NCBI GenBank assembly: GCA_037367405.1
Contig: JAZKJV010000600.1
Span: 868,001 to 932,000, forward strand
Reading direction: 5' to 3'
Length of the DNA: 64,000 bases
Source of the DNA: Ottelia alismoides
Lineage: Eukaryota > Streptophyta > Magnoliopsida > Alismatales > Hydrocharitaceae
Part shown: in pieces, positions 37,901-49,900 of the stretch
Layout: each line of letters opens with the position of its first letter
How positions within the stretch are numbered: position 1 is the first letter of the stretch
The notes under the pieces: model-generated
Told to the model about the DNA's origin: nothing
Seen by the model: the letters and a program-made list of their open reading frames with translations, nothing else
The model's database searches: none
Program-made: the position numbers and the translations under genes

Positions 37901-40900
37901 ATGGCAAAATGAAAATAATATCATTTTCATATGAATGTTTGTTTGCATTATTGTGATTAAAGTTCGCAAACTCGAGAGATTGGTGTTTCATCTTGATAAA
38001 ATAGATAAGCATATGTCTTGATTCACGGAGTTCGTGTGGTTTTCTCCTTGCACAATCTGTAAGACAAGGCTACATGTGCCAGTTTGTAGGACTACAGTTG
38101 TGCTGGCCTGGAGTACTACGGTGGTGCAACACACTCAGTCCAAGATTTATATTATCATAAGGGCGTAGCCAGATCAGTCTCATTTCGCCATGGTGTACTC
38201 ATTCTCGAGTATTCGTCTTGTGACAGGTAAGCTGAGGAAAATGGTTGAAGTTAGAATTGGGATTTTATGGGAAGAAATGAAAAAATAAACTATTCATGGG
38301 GACAAAGGGCTCTCTTAAATGGAGAGGAGAAACTCGAGAGGAAAAAATACATAAGAAACAAAAAGATATAGATAAATACAAAATAACTCTTAGCACTCCC
38401 CGTCAAGTGGAGCGTAGATGTCAATAATGTTCAGCTTGGAACAATACTTCTGGAATGGCTCCCTTGCTAGGGCCTTGGTGAAAATAACTATTGTATGTTC
38501 AGTTAAGCTGACATGAGAAGTAGAGATAAAGCATTTTTATATTATATCTTATATGTAATAAAAATTTACCTCAATGTATTTGGTCCTCTCATGGAAAGTC
38601 GTATTGTTGTTGTAGAGATATTTATATGTTTCCATGTATCTTGTCGCCTATTTTTATTTCTCTATGTCTCTTTCATGTAATTTACCCATAGGTCTTTCCT
38701 CTATATAAGAGAGACTAGAGTTTTTGGAATAAACAAGTTCTATATTTTTCCCAACATGGTATCAGAGCGACGGTCCTAGACCAGAGCTCTTGTTCCCTAA
38801 CCCTAACCCCACCTCCCAGCCTCGTGTGCTGCCCCGCGGCCCCGCGTGCCAGCCCCCGCACACCACCACTCAATCCCGCACGCCAGCACGCAGGCGCCGC
38901 CCCTCGGCCCCTCAACCTCGTGGGCCCCTCGGCCCCTCGGTTCTCGCGGCCCCAGTTCTCGGGCATTGCCCCTTGGTCCTTCAGCCTTACGCAGTCTTAC
39001 ACATGCGCTTGGATCTGCGCGCATGCATACGGTTGTGTGCGGCAGCGTATCTTTGCGCTGCTTATCATAGGCGTGCGTTTGTGCGCTCCATCGCTCTAGC
39101 GCGCCCTCGTTCTCAGGAAGGAGTCTCGCCTGCGTTCTTCGCTTACTTGGTGGGGATGGTTGCGCTCTAAGTTTACACATGCAACCCTACCCTTCATGTC
39201 TGTGTAGACGATTATCTTCAAACGTCTATCAAGCCTAGTCTTCCTCTACCGGCATCATGTCAGAAAGTAAGGTCGATATTCCCTCTACTGGCGCATTCAA
39301 AGGTCCAACGCCTATTGTCAAGATGGACAGGACGAACTACGAGCTCTGGGCCCATGGAAGAAGCTTTCCGCAGACTTAGCAGAATCATTGTTCCATCTAT
39401 TGTCACCAAGGCCTTAAATGTCGGTTTCGGTCACCATTTCGATACCGACCAAAACAGAATTTTGATGGAATTTCGGTGGAATTTCGACCGAAATTTCGGT
39501 CATTTTTTGTACTAGGACCCCCATATTTCGGTCATTTCGGTCATTTCGGTCGAATTTCGATTTCGACAGGATATCAATATTCGACCGAATTTCACTGAAA
39601 TTTGAGGCCATGATTGTCACGAGTCAGACACCTAGACACCTTCAGCTATGGCAACTTCCCAAGGTAAAGGAGGTTCTTTCTCTCGTGACGTGAACTTCGT
39701 GGTAGAGGAGGACGCATTCGTCAGTCATGCATGTTTTTTCATCGCCTAGGACATACTGAGGAGACATGCTACTCTAAGCATGGTTTCCCAGCATCAGCAC
39801 GTGTTGTCGAGCAGGTCGAGTCGCCCGCCACATCTACTTCAGATACGAGATTTGATGATCTAGTGACCAGACTGCGTGACATCATGCCTTCTACTTCATC
39901 ATCTACTGGAAGTCAGTCCGATGTTGCAGCTTCTGCTTCCGCCAATACTTTTGCTACGTCAAGCACCTCAGGTAGCATTTTTGCCTTTACATCATGTTAT
40001 GGATCTCAGATTCCATATTGGATTATGGACTCTAGGGCGACACACCATTTATGTGGAGATAAAGGACAGCTTACAGCTTACACACAGGTTTCTCCATAAA
40101 GAATTATAGTGATAGCCGATGGGACTCATTCCCTGATCGTAGATCAAGGGGAGATTGCGCTAACTCTCTCAATGCGTCTGCAGAACGTGTTACATGTCCC
40201 TGATTTTTCTATGAATTTGCTATCTATCAGTCAGATTACGAAGGATTTGCATTGTCGAGCAATATTTGACCCATCATCTCTTGTTTTTCAGGATATTCTT
40301 ACGGGCAAGGTGATTGGTTGTGGCCGTGAGAAGGATGGTCTCTATCGACTGGTCCAAACTCTATATGTTGGTGTGTCCTCTATCTCGTCAGGACCAGTCT
40401 CTCCTTTCACTTGGCATCTCCGCTTTGGTCATCTCCCTCTCCAGAAGATGAGTCATATTTTGTCGCAGATTTCTCCAGGATCTACATTCTAATGCGAGGC
40501 GTGTCAGTTGGGGAAGCATCATTGTTCGGTTGTAGAAGCCAAGTGTCTACTCTGACAAAGAAAATGAAAGAAAAGGACGTCACAAGACCACATAACCCAG
40601 CCTACCTTCTTTCTTCCCCTAGAAAAGTGTTTTCTCTTTTCGCCGACTTGATCTTGCTTGAGAACAAGCGCAGGGTCGTAGAACCTCCTCGATATCTCTA
40701 GACTGACAGAGACTTCCAAAAAAAGCAGTCAAGACAAAGGAGGGGCTTTGAGCGGCGGTCGATCGGGAATCGTCTTTCCCTGTCATCAGAGTCGGAGCAG
40801 TTGCTCCCTGTTTGAGTTGTTTCATGTCGACATATGGGGTCCTAGTCGTGTTCCTGATCATCAAAGGCACCGGTTTTATCTTGTTGCAATTGATGATTTC

Positions 40901-43900
40901 TCTCATTTGTCATGCATCTTCTTATTGAAAAATAAATCTGAAGCAGGGGATGTGATCAAAAATTTTATCAATGAAGTCCAGAATGTTTTCTCTTCATTTG
41001 TTAAATTTGTGAGAACTGATAACGCCTTGGAATTCCACACTCGTTATCTATCCCATTTCTTATCATCTCGTGGCATTATTCATCAAACAACATGTCCCTA
41101 CACATCTCAGCAGAATGGGGTGGTGGAGAGAAAGCATCATCATTTACTTGATATCACTTGTACACTTCTTATCTAGAGTCGTGCCCCACATTCGTTTTGG
41201 GGTGATGCTGTTCTGGCGGCATGCTATCTGGTTAATCGCATGCCCTCGTCCGTCTTGGGAGAGAAGTCTCCTTTTTCCATTGTTTTTCCTGATAAGGAGT
41301 TATTCTCTCTCACCCCTCGTGTCTTTGGTTTGGTTGCCTTTGTACAACAAACGGCTCCAGTTCTTGATAAGCTCTCTCCTAAGGCTATCAAATGTGTCTT
41401 TGTTGGGTACTACAGAACACAAAAGGGATATCGATGTTATGATCCGTTGCATAGGAAATATTATATCAATGCTGATGTTACATTTTTTGGAGTCTGCAAT
41501 GTTTTTCTCTCCTACAGGCGATAGACTGGACTCGTCCAATTCCGATGATGAGGTTTACGTGCCTCCTCCTCCCACAGTTCCGTCTCTGTCTATACCTGTG
41601 TCTGATGTCTCGCCTATAATGTTGGAGGAAATAAGAGAATTGTTCATTCATGTAACCCTAGGCTCTCTTATATAGGGAGAGACCTATGGGTAAATTACAT
41701 ATGGTGGACAAGGGAAAATAAAATAAACAAAAAGATACATAGAAAGTAGAAATATCTCAACACTCCCACTCAAGATGAAGCATAGATGTCAATTATGCTC
41801 ATCTTGGACGAACACTTCTGAAACGGTCCCCAGAGTAAAGCCTTGGTAAAGATATCAACAGTTTGTTCTCCTAACATGAGAGGTAGAAATCAGACCCTTC
41901 TGGATCATATCTCTAGTGTAATGACAATCTACCTCAATATGCTTCGTTCTCTCATGGAATGTAGGGTTGTTGGTAATGAAGAAAGTAGCCTGATTGTCAC
42001 ATTGGAGGTTCATGGGGAGAGGCACCTCTATAGTCAAGTCAGTAAGGACAGATCTGACCCACATCATCTCTGTACTTACTTGTGCCATAGCCCTATATTC
42101 TGACTCATTACTCGATCTGGCAACCACAGTCTGCTTTTTGCTCTTCCAGGAAACTAGCGAATTCCCTACAAACACAGCAAATCCTGAGGTAGACTTTCTA
42201 TCCTTTGGACATCCAACATAATTTGCATCTACACATGCTGTAACTGAGAGAGATGTGCCCCTGTTGAACAAAAGTCCTATGCCCGGTGAATTCTTCAGGT
42301 ATCTCAGAATCATTTATACTATATCCATATGTGTTTGTCTCGGCTGCTCCATGAACTGACTTACTTTGCTCACAGCAAAGGATATGTCAGGCATGGTAAT
42401 GGTCACATATAGTAGCTTACCAACAAGTTCCTTGTATCTCCTATTGTCGACCTCTTCAGTGCCATCATCATATAGCTTCATGCTCGGGTCAATAGGAGTA
42501 GTGGCAGACCCAATGTTGTTAAAAGAGAGAGGCGCTCCAAGGCGCTAGGTGGTGCAAAACGCCCGAGGCGCTAGGTGGTCCCTAGGCGCTCGCCTGAGAA
42601 AAGCAAGGCATCATATATAAAAATAAATAAATTATGCACGAGTCTATGTAATATATCCACGTACACACATGTATATGTATGTGTAATTGTAAATATATGT
42701 ATGTATAACTTATATTTCAATCTAAGACCAATCCAGTATATTTATGGGTGTGTTTACATGCACGTATATAAATGTGTACGTGTGCATGTGTGTGTATGTA
42801 TGTATGTATGTATAGTTGTAAATATATGTATGTATATCTTATATTTCAATTTAAAACCAATCCAACATATCTGTGGGTGTGTTTATAAGCATGTATATAA
42901 ATGTGTGCATGTACATGTCTATGTCTATGTATGTGTACGTATATGCTATCATCAAATTATATTTTGCGATCAATCCAACATTTATTAATATGTGTATGTA
43001 TAATGTATACATGTACTTGCATATGTATGTATATGTATTAAATATTTGTGTTTATGTGTGTATTTGTATGTATGAGTATATGTATGCATATATATTTGCA
43101 TACATGTGTATGTGTTTATGTATAAGTATGTGTACATGCCTATGTATACATGTGTGTTTTGTCTATTTATATGTATATATATATATATGTATTTATAATA
43201 CTTCAAGTTAATATATATAGAGAAGAATATATACTTTTTAGTCAAAAAGTATATGTAATATTTAGAACTAAAATATGAATGTACATGTATATGTGATGAA
43301 TCCACGATTCATCATCTCAATATCTTGATCTTAGCAAAATCCACGAGTAAATTCCCTAATAAATGTATATAAAATCTATAAATTAACAAAATGACTCTTG
43401 TAAATAAAATACATTAATTAATGTGTACTAGATTGTACAAAATAACTAACACTAAAAAAACCGCAAAAATAAAGGAGTTTTATACTTGTAAATAGCCCAA
43501 AACTTCATGAATTTTTAATAATTTCATTTCAACTCCTTTTTGCCTAATTCTTTCTCTAACTTGTTTATAAAATTGTTTATAAAAATACAAAAATACAAAA
43601 CAAATTTTACTTCAAATAAATGCTCCTAGATCCCAATAGGAAAAAGCCGTAAAGACCAACTTTCAAGTCAAATTCCCGCTCCGTATGAACTCCAAATTCA
43701 CCAAACTCACTTTTAAAGTTCAAGTTAGAAAATTATCTATCCAACGGAAGTGGTTTCATTAAAATCGGAGCTCGTTTGCAAAAGTTGGTTTTTGGGACCT
43801 AGATGTACATTGTATATTATGCATATATTCTTTCTTTCTTCATTTTTTATTTTATCTTTCTTAATTACTAAAAATCCAAAAAAATCATTGTGGTCTTGTA

Positions 43901-46900
43901 TTTTGATTGTACTATTTTATTGTATTTTCCTATTGTACATAGCTACTATTAAAAAAACAAAAAAAATATAAAAAGAAAAGCAAACAAAAAATGTACATGT
44001 TGTATGTATTCACTTGTAAATTCACCATTTTTTCCCTCTTTATTTTTGTTGTATTTAAAGTAGCATACTTTATATCATTATTTATTTATTTTCCCATTCT
44101 CTACAATAACCTCCAAGTCTTCATTCAACACCATTATTCATCTAACTTCCCATTCAACCCCATCACTAATTTAACCTCCCATTCAACACCACCACCATTC
44201 TAACTTCCCTTTCTCTTCTCTTTATATTCTTTTGTACATCCTCATTTTTTCCCCATCCACCATTCTTATAGAATAAGGAGAGAGCTTGGAGTGTTTTGTT
44301 GGTGACAGCGGCGAAGCATCGTCCTCAAGCGACGACCTCCTTCAGGTGAGATCCGCGGAGCTCCGCTTCGCGTCACGAGTTCCCCGTCGAGCTCGCGTAG
44401 CTTCTCCGATTTTTATTTCGCCAATCGGATCGAGGCGACAACAGGAGTCCAGCGTAGCTGCTCCGCAAACCCGGCGAACTTCAGGTAAGTATTTCCCTTC
44501 ATTTATCTTGTTGTTTTATATTATCTAATATTTGATTTCCGTTTTTTTTATATCACACCATTTCATCATCACTATCTTCGTCATATTACCACCATCCTCA
44601 TCATACCCCTTTCACCACCAACTCCATTCATATTTGTTTCCTGTTCATAAAAAAACAAATTTTAAAAAAAAATAAAAAAATTAAACAAAAAAAGATTTCT
44701 TTAGTACAACACTAAAAAAATTTTAAAAAAAATAAAAAAAAAGAAACGGAAGAGGAAGGAGGCAGCAGCCGCCGCCCCCTCCCCCACCATCCACAGGTAG
44801 CGGCGGCGCCGCCGCTCCCTTCGGCTTTCCCCACCGCGGCTGTAGCCGCCGTCGCCGTCCCTCCTCTCGCGTGCGCGGCTGCGCGCGCCGCTCCACCGCG
44901 CTTCAGCGGAGCTCCGCCCCGCGCTGCCGCCCCTTGTGCGGCCACCTCCGCCCGCGACCCCGCCTCTCCCAGCCGCGGCCGCCATAGCGCCGCCCGTCCT
45001 CTCCGCCACCAACCGTCGTCGCGCCCCCGCGCATCACCGCCTCCTCGTGGCCGCGCGCGGCGCGCCACCGCCGCCGATCTCAAACCCCCTTTTGGGTTCT
45101 CCTCCCGTCACAGCCAGGAAGAAGGAGGTCTTTTCTATTTTTTTTTATTATTTGTAAAAATTGCATCCTTTATTTCTCATGTTTCCGTAATTGCAATTCC
45201 GTCCCTGTACATAAGTTGCTTGGTATCTTTTCAATTTCTGATTTGCAAAGACACCCCTATGTTCATCTACTAATTTGGATATCTGTAGTGCATCTTTTTA
45301 TGCAATGAAAAATACCACTGTGTTGAGCAACTAATTGTGTACGTTTTGAGTATTTATTTGGATTTTTATGGTAGTTGGGTAATTAATTAAAAATAGTTAA
45401 CTGAAATATTGCATATTTTACCCAATCTAGACTCTTAAAATTATACCTCACACACGGTTGCTCCAAAAAATCCACAAAAATTAGGAATGATGCCTTGAAA
45501 TGTGATAAACGTACTGTCCAAATTTCATCCAAAATGGAGATGTCTTGTGCCTTAAATAATTTGTAGAGTGAAATTAGTATTTGATTTTTAATTAAATCCA
45601 TGTATATCCTTTTTGCGAAATTTAAACTCTCTTGTATGCCACATTTAAATACCTACTTGAGATAATTCGCACTCTGATTAGTTTGATAACGTGGATTTAT
45701 TAGAAATTATTTACTCACTGTCACTCTGATTTTACTAAAAAATCCATAAAAAATTCATAACTTGTCAAAAAATTCTAAAAATATTACTGTAGCTTCCATG
45801 CATCATCTTTTAGTTCCAGTAATTTTTTCATAATTTTTGCTTACTGCTTATGTGAGAAATTGCGAAAAAACTCATAAAAGTGTGCATTTTTCCTTGTTGC
45901 ATTTTAACCCCTAAAATTCCAAAAAAAGTACATTGCATTCATCTCTGGATTAGGACTCTAGGAAAAATATAATTTGGCTGAATTGGATTAATTTGACATT
46001 AAAATTAATTTGGCCTTGTTGTGTGTTTTCTTAGTGTTGTAATTCACTTGCATTTGCATTCTATTTGCATAAAAAAATCTAAAAAATACCACTTGGAAAT
46101 CTAGATCTTTATTTTAAACTTAAACCTCAAGTTGTTCCTTTGCCTCCCTGTGTTCGACCCCGGACTTGCCCGGGATATAAATTAAAGCCGAGACACTCTT
46201 CACGGAGATCCTTCTCTCGGTTCTGACCGAATTGCTAAGTACACGTATTACAACGTGACCAAATTAAACAACGTATTTAGCGACTCGTCAATATGCATAT
46301 GAAATATAAGTGTATGTAAATTACATATATGTGTGTGCATATGTATAAGTATGTGTGTTAATAATACTTAGAACTAATATATATCTAATATAAAAATCTA
46401 AACATGGATAAAAATCACACAAAGTTGGCAAAAAGCCATACTTTTGCCTTAGGCGCTCAAGGCGAGCGCCTAGAGCCTCAAGCCAGGTGCTCGCCTGAGC
46501 GGTGCCTGAGGCAAAACGCCTCGCCTGGAAGGAGGCAAGGCGCTAGGGTCTCACCTCGCCTGGGAGCCTAGGCGAGCGCCCGGAGGGCTTTTGACAACAC
46601 TGGGCAGGCCCACAATCTGCCATGCCTGTCTCTGAGAGGAGATCTGTAACATACTTCCTCTGTGTCATCACCAGACCACGCTGGTTCCTGGCAAACTCTA
46701 GCCCAAGGAAGTAACGTAGATGTCCAAGATCCTTGGTCACAAACTGTTGACCTAGGAAGTTCTTGGCTTCCTGAATGCCCAGTTCATCATCTCCTGCAAC
46801 AATAATGTCATCAACATACACAAGAATGACGATAGTACCTCTCAGTGTCTTCTGCACAAATAAGGAATGATCAGCAGTCGAGCGCACAAACCCATGTTGC

Positions 46901-49900
46901 TCTATCAAGTCTGAGAGCTTCTGGAACCATGCCCTTGGACTCTTCTTAAGGCCATAAATAGCCTTGTATACTCTGCAAACCTTTTGACACTCCCCCTCAG
47001 CAGCAAACCCAGATGGCAGTTGCATGTGGACCTCTTCTTGAAGATCACCGTAAAGGAAAGCATTCTTCGCATTGAGTTGATACAACGGCCAATCTCGCGA
47101 CACCGCAACAGAGAGAAGAATACGAAATGTAGAATGCCTAGCCACCGGAGAGAGTATCCTGATAGTTCACCCCATAAGTCTGGGTAAACCCACGTGCCAC
47201 AAGTCTCGCCTTATAGCCATCCACGCTGCCATCCGCACGGTATTTCACTGTGAACACCTATTTGCATCCCACAATGGATGCATCAACTGGGGCAGAAACA
47301 AGACTCCACGTACCACGCGACTGTAGCGCTTCCATCTCCTCTTCCATAGCTAAACGCCAGCAACCCTGCAATGCCTCCTCATAATTTCGTGGAATGTCCA
47401 AGGTAGATAAAGCCAAGGAAAATTTATGAAAAATCCTTGTGAGGCGATGAAAGGAGACCTGAGATGCCAAGGGATAAGAAGCACAGGAGCGCTTCTACTT
47501 TCTCACTGCAATAGGAATGTCCAGGTAAGATACAACTCCCTCCATCTGCGTGCTATTTTCCTGCAAGGACTTCTGCACCGATACAACTCCAGACCCATCG
47601 TTAGGAGCTATGTTATCAGAACAAACCTGGGGCTCCGTGAGTGTTGGGCGAAAGCCATGAGCGGGTGCAGTCCGACGCATGTAGAACTTAGGAAGGGATG
47701 GAACAAGTGGCACACATGACTGGATAAAAGGTGGTGGTGGAGGGGGTAGTGGTGGTGGAGGTACAACATGCATGGGTGGAGGTGGCATGTAAATCTCATT
47801 GTCCAAGTCTGATGAAGCTAACCGATCACCTGTACGGGAGAAGTACAATACTGACTCAAAGAAAGTGACATCAGCACTGATATAGTATTTTCTGCTCGAA
47901 GGATCATAACACCGATATCCCTTCTGAGTCCTAGAGTACCCAACAAACACACCTTTAACAGCTCTAGGGGCAAGCTTGTCAAGGCCAGGAGACAGCTTGT
48001 GGACAAACGCAACAAATCCGAACACACGAGGAGTAAGGGAGAATGACTCCTTTTCAGGAAAAGTTATAGAGAAAGGAGTCTTCTCACTCAAAATAGACGA
48101 CGGCATGCGATTCACCAAATAGCATGCTGTGAGAACAGCATCTCCCCAAAACGAATGTGGTGTACGACTCTGAACGAGAAGAGTCCGAGAAACATCAAGC
48201 AGATGACGATGCCTTCTTTCAGCAACGCCATTTTGTTGAGAGGTGTAGGGACAAGAAGTTTAATGAATAATCCCTTTTGATGAAAGAAAATGAGACAAAT
48301 CACGAGTACAAAACTCCAAAGCATTGCCAGTTCGCACAAACTTCACAGAGGCAAAGAAAACATTTTCACTTCAATAATAAAGGTTTTGATCACATTCCCT
48401 TCTTTAGATTTATTTTCAAAATAAATACCCATGACAAGCGAGAAAAACCATCCACATCTACAAGATTAAACATGTGTCCCTGATGATCAGGCACACGACT
48501 CGGTCCCCAGATATCAATATGAAACAACTCAAAAAAGGAGCTACTGCTCCAACTCTGATGACTAGGAAAGGCGGACCGGTGATGCTTTCCCAACTGATAC
48601 GCTTCGCACTGAAAAGATGTACTGGGTGAATCTGTGGCAGAATATGACACATCTTCTGAAGAGGGAGATGACCAAACCGGAGATGCCATGTGAAAGGAGA
48701 GACTGATCCCGACGAATGAGAGGATATGCCAGCATAGGGAGTCCAAACCAGGCGATAAAGGCCACCACGCTCACGGCCACCACGCTCACGGCCACACCCA
48801 ATCACTTTGCCCGTAAGAATTCCTGAAACACAAGAGACGATGGGTCAAAAATGGCTCTGCAGTGCAAATCCTTTGTAATTTGATTAATAAAAAGTAGATT
48901 CATAGAGAAATCAGGAGCATGTAGCACATCCCTACAACCTATACCCCCACTTTAGAATACCGACTCCCATACCTGGCTCGAACCCCCCTCCTCCCACCAC
49001 CACCTTCGTCTCCAACGCCCATTTTCCTAGATGTTGTTGGTTCATCCGCAGGCCTCGAACCTTCCCAAGAGTTCACCCCACAACTAGGCAAAGCCATCGT
49101 CACAGGAAGAAGTCCACCGATGCTCCCGACATGGCAACCAGTGCCACCGACGAAGCCCAAGTCGTGGGCCTCGAGGCACTTCCCGAGTTCTGCAGAAGAT
49201 GCCTCATCGAAGCAGTTGGGTGTGAGTTCGCAACCGGGTCGAAATGGAGATCCGTTTAAGAGAAATCAAAACCCAAAGAAGAGCCCGAACCCAATCCCAA
49301 AATCATAAATTGGACCGCATCCGAGAAAGCGATATCATGACCTGAATCGAATTGAGTGCCTGAATAAATTATAAATTATCGGGTTGTGGGTACAACCCGA
49401 ACCCAACGCCACATTAGAAGACCCAATAAGAACCGCATCTAAAAAACTCCTCGCACCAAAAAACTCCTCGTAAATAATGAAAGTTGTCCAATCACATTAT
49501 ATAGAGTGTTTTTATAATAGTGAATAACCAAATACTTAATAAATATGCACTTTAATAACAACGTAAAATCTTACCAAATGATGATTAAAATTGAGTTATG
49601 TGGAGCATCCATATAACCTCCACTTCCTTGTCCTCGCCCATATCGCATCAATGACTCTATGTACTCAGTAAATTGTTGATGTGATATAGAAGTATATAGT
49701 CTTGTAATCGGTCATGTGCGAGAATAAGCAACAATAATATTGAAGCTAGAGATGGTATCATCGATGGCACAATGGGGATAATGAAAGAGCTTGAAAACCT
49801 CGTGATGATGATGATGTAGGAGATGATATATATGGTTCGGTGATCGTTCTAAAGAAAATAAAACATCTATGATTGTATAGTATGATGTTTGATAGAAATT

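Larger units (their letters stand above)
38611..41619 (+). mobile_element. Copia C, 5' half
   Basis: The 5' LTR is 38611-38756 (TGTAGAGATA..CCCAACA), with a perfect primer site TGGTATCAGAGCGACGG at 38757. A GC-rich leader follows. The body stops at 41619, in the integrase-RT linker, where the LTR of Copia D (opposite strand) begins. RT, RNase H and the 3' LTR are absent, so C and D were joined with loss of material. It is inserted in Copia E. A 206-bp hAT MITE (39407-39612) and a foreign segment (40530-40771) lie inside. Confidence 0.9.
39257..41619 (+). pseudogene. Copia C gag-pol (gag deleted, pol partial)
   Basis: It starts at [19 protein letters not shown] (39257). Most of gag is deleted: TNYELWA is followed directly by the [10 protein letters not shown] segment near 39355. 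The zinc knuckle is [19 protein letters not shown] (39725-39785). The protease core reads [11 protein letters not shown] near 40025, with the Gly of DSG replaced by Arg. Pre-integrase is [20 protein letters not shown]; integrase follows at 40780-41176 with [20 protein letters not shown] and [11 protein letters not shown] 3' part runs at 41240-41600. Remaining damage includes a TAA before the mature protease segment ends, a stop near 41176 and a frameshift near 41515. Confidence 0.9.
41620..48935 (-). mobile_element. Copia D, 3' part, with nested hAT and solo LTR
   Basis: A minus-strand Copia. The 3' LTR is 41620-41762 (143 bp), followed leftwards-to-rightwards by RNase H, RT, linker, integrase and pre-integrase, which ends at 48935 inside a FSMNLLF-type segment. 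Protease, gag and the 5' LTR are missing. A hAT MITE (42511-46602) splits the RNase H/RT connection. It is sense relative to APRT. Confidence 0.9.
41763..48935 (-). pseudogene. Copia D pol (pre-integrase to RNase H)
   Basis: From the right: pre-integrase and integrase (48935-48260, [17 protein letters not shown] and [19 protein letters not shown]), integrase C-terminus and proline-rich linker (48118-47495, [20 protein letters not shown]), RT first part (47470-47258) and RT core (47145-46620). RT has [17 protein letters not shown] and an intact catalytic box [12 protein letters not shown]. After the hAT insertion comes RNase H (42500-41855, [20 protein letters not shown]). A stop near 48264 and several frameshifts break it, but it has the best preserved RT core of the window. 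Confidence 0.9.

Noticed and set aside
38790..39170. GC-rich open frames upstream of Copia C gag
   Set aside because: This is the leader between the primer site (38757) and gag start (39257). Similar leaders occur in Copia A and B.
42575..43305. Tyr/Met/Cys-rich proteins in the TATGTATG stretch
   Set aside because: A microsatellite-like sequence gives long open frames on both strands. It is the AT-rich centre of a hAT MITE.
44701..45157. GC-rich Ala/Arg-rich proteins
   Set aside because: Open in several frames on both strands because of GC-rich low complexity; no domain, and situated in a probable LTR.
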